Source of the DNA: Rhizobium leguminosarum bv. trifolii WSM2297
Lineage (GTDB): Bacteria; Pseudomonadota; Alphaproteobacteria; Rhizobiales; Rhizobiaceae
Assembly: GCF_000271845.1 (NCBI RefSeq)
Contig: NZ_JH719393.1
Coordinates: 1,642,442-1,706,441, forward strand
Direction: 5' to 3'
DNA length: 64,000 bases
The translations under genes and the position numbers were made by a program. Position 1 is the stretch's first letter; every line of letters starts with the position of its first letter. A model generated the notes under the pieces. That model ran no database searches and had not been told where the DNA came from. It worked only from the letters and a program-made list of their open reading frames with translations. Of this stretch, positions 8,140 through 16,604 are shown piece after piece.

Positions 8140-9071
8140 CACAACTGGATGAATCGGCAAGACTTGCACTTGCATGGCCGGGCGATCCGCAAGAGCCTGT
8201 GGAAAGCTGCACGCCGGCGCTGGCACGGCAGCAATATCTCGACAGTTTCGCAGACATCCAGTGGCCGCTCGAAGACGTGGCGGAGACACTGGAAAGGCAT
8301 GCCGGCGCAACCAGGTTGAAGATATGGCGCGGCCGTAGCGCGCCGCGCCAGGGAGCGCCCGCCCTGCTTTATCTCCATGGCGGCGGATTTGTGATCGGCG
8401 CACCGGAAACCCATGAGGACATCTGCCGGAGCCTCGCCAATATGGCCGGCGCCGTCGTGGTTTCGCCCGACTATCGCCTCGCCCCGGAACATCCCTTTCC
8501 GGCAGCGATCGAAGACTGCGCAGCAACGCTCGTCTGGATGACGGATCAGGCCGATGCGCTCGGCATCGATCCGGCGCGGATTGTCGTCGCCGGCGATAGC
8601 GCCGGCGGAAATCTCGCCGCCGTCATCGCTCTTCTCTCGCGCGACGGACAGGTGCCGGCCCTCATCGGCCAGGTGCTGATCTATCCGGTGACCGACCAGT
8701 TGCAGACAACCGACAGCTACTTGCGTTACGCAGAGGGTTTCGGCCTGACGGCCGCGGCGATGAGATGGTTCCGCGACCATTATCTGCCGGAGCCCGCAAG
8801 CGGGCCCGACTGGCGCGCCTCGCCGCTGCGGGCGGAGTCGCTGGCCGGCGTGGCACCGGCGCTGGTGATCCTTGCCGGCCACGACGTGTTGTTCGAGGAA
8901 GGGGCCCTCTATGCCGAACGGCTCAGCTCGGAAGCCCAGGCGACAAGCCGGACATGGCCCGGTCAGATCCATGGCTTCGTCTCGAAGCAGCGGGCCATTC
9001 CGGAGGCGCAGGAGGCCCTCGAAGCCATTGCAACGGCATGGCGCGTCATGGACCCTGCGCTGGCGCGTTGA
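8136..9071 (+). CDS. Alpha/beta hydrolase fold esterase (acetyl-esterase/HSL type)
   Basis: The 311-residue protein has the oxyanion-hole motif HGGG at residues 81-84, the nucleophile motif GDSAGG with S155, the DYRLAPEHPFPAA segment typical of the hormone-sensitive-lipase family, a probable catalytic Asp in LAGHDVLFEEG, and the histidine in GQIHGF. No signal peptide is visible, so it is cytoplasmic. It probably removes acyl groups from a small ester. Its start overlaps the stop of the Gfo/Idh gene by 4 bases. It ends 18 bases before the convergent LacI gene. Confidence 0.92.
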   Translation: MTQLDESARLALAWPGDPQEPVESCTPALARQQYLDSFADIQWPLEDVAETLERHAGATRLKIWRGRSAPRQGAPALLYLHGGGFVIGAPETHEDICRSLANMAGAVVVSPDYRLAPEHPFPAAIEDCAATLVWMTDQADALGIDPARIVVAGDSAGGNLAAVIALLSRDGQVPALIGQVLIYPVTDQLQTTDSYLRYAEGFGLTAAAMRWFRDHYLPEPASGPDWRASPLRAESLAGVAPALVILAGHDVLFEEGALYAERLSSEAQATSRTWPGQIHGFVSKQRAIPEAQEALEAIATAWRVMDPALAR

Positions 9072-9089
9072 GCCTAACCCACGATGATC

Positions 9090-10124
9090 TCAGGCCGAGT
9101 CGCGCATCACCAAGGTCGCTTCCAGGATCACGCTGTTTGTCGAAGGGGTCGTACCCTCGTCCTCGCTTTCGATGTGAGCCAGCAAAAGCTCCACGGATTT
9201 CGCAGCGATCTCCGGCGCGTTCTGGGCCATCGTCGTCAGGGACGGACAGGTATATCGGCTCAGCGGGTGGTCGTCGTGCCCGGCGATGCGCACATCGCAG
9301 GCGCTGTTGCGGCCTATTTTCAGGCCGGACGCGAATGCAGCCGCCATCGCGCCAAAAGCGAACCGGTCGTTGGCGCAGAGCAGGGTCTTGCCCGGAAGGC
9401 CGCCGCGCGCAAGAATTCGCTGCATCTGCTCGTATCCGAGACGCTCGAACTCCCAGGAAGGCGGTGCGTCGCAATCGATGACCAGCGGGGAATGCCCTTC
9501 CCTTGCCATGGTCGCGCGGTAACTCGCCTGCCGCTCGCCAGCATTTTCCGTTAAATGCGGAATTTCCAGGAATATCGGTGGCTCACCAGACCGGCAAAGA
9601 TACTGGACAATGGCGGCCATGCTTTGGGCGTTGTCGTTGCCGACATAAGGAAGATCGCCGCTGGCAGGATTGTCGAAGCAGACGACGGGAATTCCATCTT
9701 TTAATCTTTCCAGCGCGGAACGGCGCGAACCGGCCCCGAGCGGCGCCACGATCGCGCCCGCGACCTTCAGCGACAGCAAGGTCCGCACCGCCTCCGCCTC
9801 CAGTTCCGGCCGCGTGTGCGAGGAAATCTGGACGGGCCAGAATCCCTTGTCGCGCAGCTCGAGCTCGATCAGAGATACGACCTGCACATAAAAAGGATCC
9901 GACATGGTCGGGACCAGGATCCCGATATTCCTGGTCCGCTTGCGATTGAGATGCCGCGCAAAAAGATTCGGCTCGAAATTCGACTTCTTGAGAGCCGCCT
10001 CGATGCGTTTGCGGGTCACCTCCTTGATCTGCGAGGGATCATCAAAATATTTCGACAAGGTCGGACGCGATACGCCGGAGGCGGTCGCGAAGTCATCCAT
10101 CGATTTATAACTCTTCTTGGCCAT
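9090..10124 (-). CDS. LacI family transcriptional regulator
   Basis: The protein has 344 residues. The N-terminal helix-turn-helix (residues about 9-30, FATASGVSRPTLSKYFDD) and hinge (FEPNLFARHLNRKRTRNIG) are followed by a periplasmic-binding-protein-like sensor domain starting at GILVPTMSDPFYVQ. The recognition helix has PTLSKYF where most members read TVSRAL, as seen in some rhizobial members. It is divergent from the sugar ABC transporter operon beginning at 10691 and is its likely local repressor. No operator was identified with confidence in the gap between them. Confidence 0.92.
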   Translation of the reverse strand: MAKKSYKSMDDFATASGVSRPTLSKYFDDPSQIKEVTRKRIEAALKKSNFEPNLFARHLNRKRTRNIGILVPTMSDPFYVQVVSLIELELRDKGFWPVQISSHTRPELEAEAVRTLLSLKVAGAIVAPLGAGSRRSALERLKDGIPVVCFDNPASGDLPYVGNDNAQSMAAIVQYLCRSGEPPIFLEIPHLTENAGERQASYRATMAREGHSPLVIDCDAPPSWEFERLGYEQMQRILARGGLPGKTLLCANDRFAFGAMAAAFASGLKIGRNSACDVRIAGHDDHPLSRYTCPSLTTMAQNAPEIAAKSVELLLAHIESEDEGTTPSTNSVILEATLVMRDSA

Positions 10125-10690
10125 TCAGTTCCTTACCGGCAGGACGACGCGCTGGATCGAAATAAGACCGCACCAACGGCAACGCCGCCGACGCGCAATC
10201 ACGCATTCGAGCAAGTTGTACAGGGCGATCTCGATATCTGGAATTGCTGAAAATCACCGGCAGGCGGGCTTGATCCGTCATTTTCGGTGCGGATCTCGGC
10301 TCCCTTTCGAAAAACGAAATATTCGCCTCCATCTGCCTTGTGCGCCATTCGCGCCGCGCTTGCGCAAAGGCCCTTGTTTCAAGCCCTACTTGGAAAATTT
10401 GCAGGGAAGACGTGGGGTGCGCGGCCTTTCGGTTCATTGGGCAAACTTTCATTTGTTTACGAAAGTAAAGAAAAAATGCATCACAAGCAACACAAATGCT
10501 GCGAAAAAATCTCAAAGAGAAACCCAAATATTATGGTTATTTATCAGCAATTTAGCTTGGATCGTGTTGCCTGCGGAGACGACTCCTTTTTTCCGATTCG
10601 CAGTTCTTCATTGACATACGGGTGCCTCACGGAACCTACTTTACCTACGGTCTTGAGGAGGATCGATAACTGAATCTATGGGAGGCACAG
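10125..10690. other. 566-base intergenic region between lacI-type gene and ABC operon
   Basis: No convincing gene is present. The right half (10440-10560) is clearly AT-richer than its surroundings and contains TTTAC-GAAA-GTAAA near 10457, a small inverted repeat. TTGACA at about 10611 resembles a -35 element, but no well-spaced -10 follows. GGGAGG at about 10680 is the ribosome binding site of the binding-protein gene. Promoters of both divergent units must lie here. Confidence 0.5.
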
Positions 10691-11938
10691 ATGAATATCA
10701 GAAAGTTCGGCGTGACAATGCGGGCTGCCGTCGCTGTGTGGGCGCTATGCGCTACATCGGCGTTTGCCGACACCACCATCGAATTCATTCAATGGTGGGA
10801 ACCGGAAATGCCCTCCGGTGCGCTCCGCGGCATCATGAACGATTTCGAAGCGGCAAATCCCGGTATCAAGGTGACCCTGGTCAGCGGTCCCTATGCCACG
10901 ACGCGCGACCAGATCGTCGTCGGCGCCGCCTCCGGGACCCTCAGCGACGTCGTCGGCCTTGATGGCGCCTGGGTCAACGGGCTGGCCAAGCAGGGTGCAA
11001 TCGCCTCCATGGACGAACTGATGGAGAAGGCGAAATACGACAAGAGCCAGATCACCGATATCGTCAAGGTCGACGGCAAGAGCGTGATGTTCCCGCTGGC
11101 ATCCTTCGTCTACCCGGTCTTTGTCAACCTCGATATCGCCAAGGCATCGGGCGTCGACAAGCTGCCGACGACGCGCACCGAATTCGCCGAAGCCGCAAAA
11201 AAGATGACCGACGGCTCGAAGAACCAATATGGCTGGGTTTTGCCGCTATCGCTGCAGTCTCCGAGCGGAATCCAGAACGACGTGATGTCCTGGGTCTGGG
11301 CCTCCGGCTCCTCGATGCTGAAGGACGGCAAGCCTGACCTCGAAAATGACGCCGTCGTCGGCACGCTCGACTATCTCACTTCCCTCAACAAGGAAGGCGT
11401 TATTTCTCCCGGCATTTTTGCCAAGAAGGAACAGGACAAGGTCGAGGAATTCGTCAACGGCCGTGTCGGCATGATGGTCGATTCCCTCGCCCATGTGAAC
11501 CTCATCCGCGAACGCAATCCGAAGCTCAAGTTCGACATCTCAGCCTTGCCGGCCACCGACGGCTACACCGGCAAACGCGGCATGCCCTATGCATCCTGGG
11601 GCATCGGCATCAGCGAGGGCAGCAAGCACAAGGAGGAAGCCTGGAAACTTGTGGAATATCTGATGAGCCCAGACGTCAACGGCCGCTTGGTGTCGATTGC
11701 CAACGCCTTCCCCGGCAACGTCCATGCCAAACCGGACTTCGTGGCATCGGACCCGATCTTCGCCGAAGCTTTCAAAATTTTCCAGAGCGGCTATCCTGCC
11801 AATGAATTCGTCGGCCTTCCTGTGGCCGAAGAGCTGATGCGCGACATGAATGTCGAAGTTCAGAAGATGTTCGACGGTGGCCAGTCGGCCAAGGACGCGG
11901 CTGCCAATACCGAGAAGGCTTGGCTCGCCAAGTTCTAA
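10691..11938 (+). CDS. Sugar ABC transporter substrate-binding protein (CUT1, family 1)
   Basis: The 415-residue protein begins with a Sec signal peptide (MNIRKFGVTMRAAVAVWAL, cleavage probably after SAFA) and continues as an extracellular solute-binding protein of family 1, with EFIQWWEP near the mature N-terminus, FPLASFVYPVFVN, and YASWGIGISEGSKHKEEAW towards the C-terminus. In the periplasm it captures a sugar and delivers it to the two permeases encoded 90 bases downstream. GGGAGG lies 7 bases ahead of the ATG. The three transporter genes lack an ATPase. The LacI gene upstream is the likely regulator. Substrate not readable. Confidence 0.93.
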   Translation: MNIRKFGVTMRAAVAVWALCATSAFADTTIEFIQWWEPEMPSGALRGIMNDFEAANPGIKVTLVSGPYATTRDQIVVGAASGTLSDVVGLDGAWVNGLAKQGAIASMDELMEKAKYDKSQITDIVKVDGKSVMFPLASFVYPVFVNLDIAKASGVDKLPTTRTEFAEAAKKMTDGSKNQYGWVLPLSLQSPSGIQNDVMSWVWASGSSMLKDGKPDLENDAVVGTLDYLTSLNKEGVISPGIFAKKEQDKVEEFVNGRVGMMVDSLAHVNLIRERNPKLKFDISALPATDGYTGKRGMPYASWGIGISEGSKHKEEAWKLVEYLMSPDVNGRLVSIANAFPGNVHAKPDFVASDPIFAEAFKIFQSGYPANEFVGLPVAEELMRDMNVEVQKMFDGGQSAKDAAANTEKAWLAKF

Positions 11939-12028
11939 GCGCGTCGCCTTCACGAGATCACCGGTAGCGCGACCTGGCGCTGCCGGTGCAAGTCGTCAAA
12001 ATCTCGGCAGAATGGGAAGTCACAGCTC

Positions 12029-12967
12029 ATGAATCATTCCGCTCCGGCTCTGGTCGCTGCGCAAGCCAAAGCGCGAGGGAAAAGAAGACTTCGCTACAGC
12101 ACCTTAAGGAAGCTGGTGCCGTATTTCTACGTGTCGCCGGCGACCCTGCTGCTGGTTCTGCTGATGCTGTTCCCCATGGTGATGGTCTTCAAATATTCAT
12201 TGATGGACGGCGCCATCATGAAGAAGGACGGTGCGTTCGCGGGGGTGCAGAACTATCTGACCATCTTCGAAAATCCGATCTTCTGGCAGTCGGTGGTGCA
12301 GACGCTTTATTTCACGATCATGAGCGTCGTCTTCCATTTCATCATCGGCTTGGCCTTCGCGCTGCTCTTGAACACCAATCGCGTCGATCCGCTTATTCGC
12401 AGCATCCTGCGTGTGCTCTTCATCCTGCCCTGGCTGTTTACCGCCGTCATCATCGCCATCATTTGGCGTTTGCTGCTTGACCCGAACGGCGTCGTCAACA
12501 GCGTGCTGATGGCACTGCATATCATCAACTTCAAGGTCGAGTGGTTTTCCTCGACCCACACCGCCATTCACGCTTTGACCTTCGCAAATATCTGGGCGGG
12601 TTATCCGCTTTACATGGTCAGCCTGCTTGCCGGCCTCCAGGGCATTTCGAAGGAGCTTTACGAGGCAGCCGGCATCGACGGCGCCAACGAACTGGAAAAA
12701 TTCTGGTACATCACCATTCCGCAACTGATGCCGATCATCATCAGCATCGCGCTGCTCGACTTCATCTGGACGATGCAGGTTTTTCCGCTCGTCTGGATGA
12801 CGACGGGCGGCGGTCCGATCTATTCGACGGAAGTGCTTTCCACCTTCACCTACAAACTCGCCTTCTCCCAATATGAATTTTCTCTGGCTTCGGCGAGTGC
12901 AATGATCATCCTCATCATTTCGATGAGCGTCACCTACTTCTACATCAAACACCAGCAGCGCAGGTGA
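12029..12967 (+). CDS. Sugar ABC transporter permease (MalF/UgpA type)
   Basis: The 312-residue inner-membrane protein has six predictable hydrophobic segments, the first at about residues 35-58 (FYVSPATLLLVLLMLFPMV). The cytoplasmic EAA loop is YEAAGIDGANELEKFWYITI, which docks the ATPase. The sequence around LRVLFILPWLFTAVI is characteristic of first-permease CUT1 subunits. Its stop overlaps the GTG start of the second permease (GTGA), so the pair is coupled and forms the heterodimeric channel. It follows the binding-protein gene after 90 bases. Confidence 0.94.
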   Translation: MNHSAPALVAAQAKARGKRRLRYSTLRKLVPYFYVSPATLLLVLLMLFPMVMVFKYSLMDGAIMKKDGAFAGVQNYLTIFENPIFWQSVVQTLYFTIMSVVFHFIIGLAFALLLNTNRVDPLIRSILRVLFILPWLFTAVIIAIIWRLLLDPNGVVNSVLMALHIINFKVEWFSSTHTAIHALTFANIWAGYPLYMVSLLAGLQGISKELYEAAGIDGANELEKFWYITIPQLMPIIISIALLDFIWTMQVFPLVWMTTGGGPIYSTEVLSTFTYKLAFSQYEFSLASASAMIILIISMSVTYFYIKHQQRR

Positions 12968-13818
12968 GCGGCATGGCAAAGCGATCCTTCAAGAGCTCGG
13001 CGCTGCCGACCATCCTGACCTATCTCGGGCTGGCGGTCGGCCTCATCTTTTCGACCTTCCCGATCGTCTGGATGTTCTTCAGCTCGCTGAAATCGAACAC
13101 GGAAATCTTCGCTCTTCCGCCGCGGCTGTTGCCGCAGGATTTCACGGTGGCCGCCTATTTGACGATCTTCAACGATCCGGTGAAGGTGCGGTTCTTCATC
13201 AACAGCTACTTCGTCGCCGGCGTCGTCACTTGCCTTACCCTGGTCGTCGCCATCCTGACCGCCTACGGCTTCAGCCGCTATTCATTCCGCTTCAAGAACA
13301 CCTTGAACATCTTCATCATCAGCACGCAGACCGTTCCGCCGATCACCCTTCTCATTCCCTATTTCGGCATGGTGGTCGCCTTCAAGATTTTCGATACGTA
13401 TCTCGCGCTGATCCTCACCTACATGGTCTTCACACTGCCCTACGCCGTTCTGCTGATGACGGGCTACCTCAATACCTTGCCGAAGGAATTGGACGAGGCC
13501 GTCCTTGTCGATGGCGGTTCGAGCTGGACGGCGCTTTGGCGTGTCATTGTTCCCGTCTCCATCCCCGGGATCGTCGCCACCGCGGTCTACACGTTTCTGC
13601 TTGCGTGGAACGAATTCCTCTTCGCACTGACGCTGACAAAATCGATGGACCTCAGAACCGTTCCGATCGGCATCCAGCTGCTGATGGGCCAGCACGCTTT
13701 CGAATGGAATGAAATGATGGCAATGAGCGTGCTGGGTTCCCTTCCCCTCCTGGTGCTTTACCTGGTTGCTCAGCGCTATTTCCTGGCGGGCATGACCGCG
13801 GGTTCGGTCAAAAGCTGA
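12964..13818 (+). CDS. Sugar ABC transporter permease (MalG/UgpE type)
   Basis: The 284-residue protein has six hydrophobic segments and the EAA loop DEAVLVDGGSSWTALWRVIV, with the C-terminal GSVKS typical of MalG-type subunits (second permease of CUT1 systems). I used GTG 12964, which overlaps the previous stop in a GTGA arrangement; ATG 12973 three codons later is an alternative. It completes a binding protein/permease/permease operon that has no ATPase gene. It ends 6 bases before the convergent PfkB kinase gene. Confidence 0.94.
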   Translation: MSGMAKRSFKSSALPTILTYLGLAVGLIFSTFPIVWMFFSSLKSNTEIFALPPRLLPQDFTVAAYLTIFNDPVKVRFFINSYFVAGVVTCLTLVVAILTAYGFSRYSFRFKNTLNIFIISTQTVPPITLLIPYFGMVVAFKIFDTYLALILTYMVFTLPYAVLLMTGYLNTLPKELDEAVLVDGGSSWTALWRVIVPVSIPGIVATAVYTFLLAWNEFLFALTLTKSMDLRTVPIGIQLLMGQHAFEWNEMMAMSVLGSLPLLVLYLVAQRYFLAGMTAGSVKS

Positions 13819-13824
13819 CGAATT

Positions 13825-14826
13825 TCATGGCGCGGGCGGATCGCTTGTTCGATCTGCCTGCCCGCAAGATTGTTCCCGACCGCTCCACCCTTCAAGGGCA
13901 TTGCAAACCTCGGCTCTGCTGGGCGCGCCGATACGGCCGCCGAACACCTGGCATTTGAGCGCCGCCGCCATGGACGAGAGGCGCATCGTCTCGGCGATCG
14001 GCAGACCTTCTGCGATCGCCAGAGCGAAAGCACCATGGAAGATATCGCCTGCCGCAAGCGTATCGACGGCCGTCACCTTCGGAGCGGCAAGATGGAAGAT
14101 TTCGCCGGTTGGCTCATCGAACCAGAAGGATCCGTTTTCGCCTGCAGTAACGCTGATGAAGGCATGCTCGAACTTTCGCTTGAGAAGACCGACGGCCATC
14201 GCCGGCTCCGCCGTTCCGGTAAGGCGCTCGGCGGCCGGCTGCGAGAACACGATGTGGCTGGCAGCCGGTGCCAGCATCTCGATGACGCCCTCGCCTGCAA
14301 CGTCGCCATCGAGAATGGCCGGTTTGCCCGCTTCTCCGGCGGCCGACACCGTCCGCAGTGCAAGCCTCGGCCAGCGAACGTCGACCAGCACCGCATCGAA
14401 ATCGGAAGCGTCCTGCTTTGTGACCGGCTTGACCATCTCGTGCAGGGCCGCATCGTAGAACGGCACAATCAAGCGCTCGCCTTGATCATCGACAAGGATC
14501 GTCGAGACAGCCGAGCGGGCACCTGCCACACGGACCATGCCGCTGGTATCTATGCCGCTATTGCCGAGGTCGGCAATGATGCGGTCGCCGGTGACATCGT
14601 CGCCGACCGCGCCCCAGAGGCTGGCATTGCCGCCCAGCCGGGCGATCGCAAAGGCCGCGCTTGACGCCATGCCTTCGGCGACCTGCAGCATATCGTAGGG
14701 CAGAATTTTGCCCTGACCGGCCGGTAACGAGCGCACCCGAAACAGCGTGTCCAGCACCGCCGCGCCGACACATAAAACGCTGCGCGGCGGGCCAGCCGGC
14801 GGGTCGAAGGCAGAAGAATTCGTCAC
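13825..14826 (-). CDS. PfkB family sugar kinase
   Basis: The 333-residue protein has the PfkB fold: a CVGAAVLDTLF start, GGNASLWGAVGDD and the C-terminal motif DTLAAGDIFHGA from residue 255. The anion-hole GAGD is AAGD here, but the catalytic Asp (D261) is kept; the A variant may mark a subfamily. About 20 polar residues extend past the usual end. The start is GTG 14826, 18 bases after the permease stop, making this the last gene of the transporter operon read leftwards. It should phosphorylate the imported sugar (inference). Confidence 0.88.
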   Translation of the reverse strand: MTNSSAFDPPAGPPRSVLCVGAAVLDTLFRVRSLPAGQGKILPYDMLQVAEGMASSAAFAIARLGGNASLWGAVGDDVTGDRIIADLGNSGIDTSGMVRVAGARSAVSTILVDDQGERLIVPFYDAALHEMVKPVTKQDASDFDAVLVDVRWPRLALRTVSAAGEAGKPAILDGDVAGEGVIEMLAPAASHIVFSQPAAERLTGTAEPAMAVGLLKRKFEHAFISVTAGENGSFWFDEPTGEIFHLAAPKVTAVDTLAAGDIFHGAFALAIAEGLPIAETMRLSSMAAALKCQVFGGRIGAPSRAEVCNALEGWSGREQSCGQADRTSDPPAP

Positions 14827-14844
14827 GGCGGTCGTCTCACCTGC

Positions 14845-15660
14845 TCACTTGACGGCTCCGGCCGTCAGCCCCGCCACGATCTGCCGTTGCGCAAACACCG
14901 TCAATATCAGCACCGGCAAGGTGACGATCAACGCCGCCGCCGCAAGCGGGCCCCAGCTCACCTGTTCGAATGAGAGCATGTTGTAGACTGCAACCGGAAG
15001 CGTACGCGTCTCGCGGCTGGCGAGCACGATGCCGAAGACGAAGTTGTTCCAGGAGAAGATGACCGACAGGATGAAGGCGACGACAATGCCGGGCTTGGCG
15101 ATCGGCAAGGCGACCAGGCGGAAAATCTGCCAGGGCGTCGCACCGTCGATGCTTGCAGCCTCTTCCAGCTCCATCGGCGTCGTCTCGAAATAGCCGATCA
15201 TGATCCAGACGACGATCGGCACGGTGACGACGAGATGGATGATGATCTGCGGCATCAGCGTGCCGAGCAGGTTCAGCCACTGGAACAGCAGGAAGAGCGG
15301 GATCAAAAAGGAAAGGCCGGGCGTCATGCGCGCGATCATGATGACCATCGCCGACTTCTCCGCCTTCAGGCGTGCGATACCGTAGCCGGCAGGCACGCCG
15401 ATCAAGAGCGCCAGAAGCGTCGCGGCACCCGTCACCAGCACCGAATTCCAGAGATAGAGAAAGAAGTTGTTCTCCTCAAAGACCTTCAGGTAGTTGGTCC
15501 AGGCGAAACGCTCCGGAATGAAGATCGGCGGATAGGCGCCGTTGTCGATCTCGTATTTCAACGACAGCGAGATCATCCAGAGGAAGAACAGGACGACCGG
15601 CGAGATCATCACAAGGGCAATAAACAGTAGTCCGATGCGATCGAGTGTCTTGCGCTTCAT
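14845..15660 (-). CDS. Sugar ABC transporter permease (MalG type)
   Basis: The 271-residue protein has six hydrophobic segments beginning at IGLLFIALVMISPVVLFFLW and the EAA loop LEEAASIDGATPWQIFRLVA; the C-terminal GLTAGAVK is the usual end of second permeases in CUT1 transporters. The ATG at 15660 overlaps the stop codon of the upstream permease gene by one base. It forms the channel with that permease and would need an ATPase from elsewhere. The kinase gene follows 18 bases downstream. Confidence 0.94.
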   Translation of the reverse strand: MKRKTLDRIGLLFIALVMISPVVLFFLWMISLSLKYEIDNGAYPPIFIPERFAWTNYLKVFEENNFFLYLWNSVLVTGAATLLALLIGVPAGYGIARLKAEKSAMVIMIARMTPGLSFLIPLFLLFQWLNLLGTLMPQIIIHLVVTVPIVVWIMIGYFETTPMELEEAASIDGATPWQIFRLVALPIAKPGIVVAFILSVIFSWNNFVFGIVLASRETRTLPVAVYNMLSFEQVSWGPLAAAALIVTLPVLILTVFAQRQIVAGLTAGAVK

Positions 15661-16604
15661 CAGCGTGCCTCCCCGTCGGACCAGTTGGCGCGCTGCCGGA
15701 GCATCAGAAGGACGAAGGAGAGCAGGACGATGAGCACGAAGAAGACCACCGCCATGGCCGAGCCGTAACCGATATCGTAGTAGGCGAAGGCAGTGTTATA
15801 GAGATAGATATTGATCGTTTCCGAGGCCGTGCCCGGGCCACCCTGGGTCATGGCATAGATGATGTCGAAACTCTTCACCGCATCGATGCTGCGGATAATC
15901 ACGGCGATCATCAGGAATGGCGCGATCATCGGCAGCGTCAGATAGCGGAATTTCTGCCAGACATTGGCGCCATCGATTTCGGCACTTTCATAGGGTTCGC
16001 GCGGAACCGCCGCCAGGCCGCCGAGCACGATCAGCATGATCAGCGGCGTCCATTGCCAGGTCTCGACCAGCACCAGCGACGGGATGACGCTGCTCTGATT
16101 ATAGATCCACTCCTGCGGGCCGATGCCGATGAAGGAAAGAAGATAATTGAGGACGCCGAGCTGCGGGTGGAACATCATGGTCCAGACGAGGGCGATGGCG
16201 ACCGGTGTCGCCATCATCGGCATCACGAATATGCCGCGCAGAAGGCCGCGCAGCGGAAATTGCGTATCGAATATCAGCGCGGCGAGTGTCCCCAGAAACA
16301 GGGGAGCCACCACGGAGAGCGTCGTGTAAAGCACCGTATGCCACAGCGACTCCCAGAAGCGCATGTCGACGGCCAGGCGCGCATAATTGTCCAGCCCGGC
16401 GAAGACCTGGGACTGGCCGAGCGTCCAGCTGTTGACGCTCATCCAAAGCGTAAACACCCATGGAAAAACGATGACCGCCGCAATGACGATCAGCGCCGGG
16501 ATCACAAAGGGCCAATAATTGGGAGCAACGCGACCCGCGTTGCTCCTTCCCTTCGAGGCGGCCTTGGCGGCGGCGGCCGTTTCGATGCTTGCCGAGGCCA
16601 TCAT
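15660..16604 (-). CDS. Sugar ABC transporter permease (MalF type)
   Basis: The 314-residue protein has an alanine-rich cytoplasmic N-terminus (about 30 residues) and then six hydrophobic segments, with the EAA loop YESAEIDGANVWQKFRYLTL. The start ATG 16604 overlaps the stop of the binding-protein gene in an ATGA arrangement; a much longer upstream reading frame would overlap that gene and has an arginine-rich, implausible sequence. It is the first permease of the second CUT1 transporter in this window. Confidence 0.93.
   Translation of the reverse strand: MMASASIETAAAAKAASKGRSNAGRVAPNYWPFVIPALIVIAAVIVFPWVFTLWMSVNSWTLGQSQVFAGLDNYARLAVDMRFWESLWHTVLYTTLSVVAPLFLGTLAALIFDTQFPLRGLLRGIFVMPMMATPVAIALVWTMMFHPQLGVLNYLLSFIGIGPQEWIYNQSSVIPSLVLVETWQWTPLIMLIVLGGLAAVPREPYESAEIDGANVWQKFRYLTLPMIAPFLMIAVIIRSIDAVKSFDIIYAMTQGGPGTASETINIYLYNTAFAYYDIGYGSAMAVVFFVLIVLLSFVLLMLRQRANWSDGEAR

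Noticed and set aside
10611..10640. A sigma-70 promoter at TTGACA upstream of the 10691 operon
   Set aside because: No -10-like hexamer lies 16-18 bases away; the nearest (TACTTT) is 20 bases away, so I did not annotate it.
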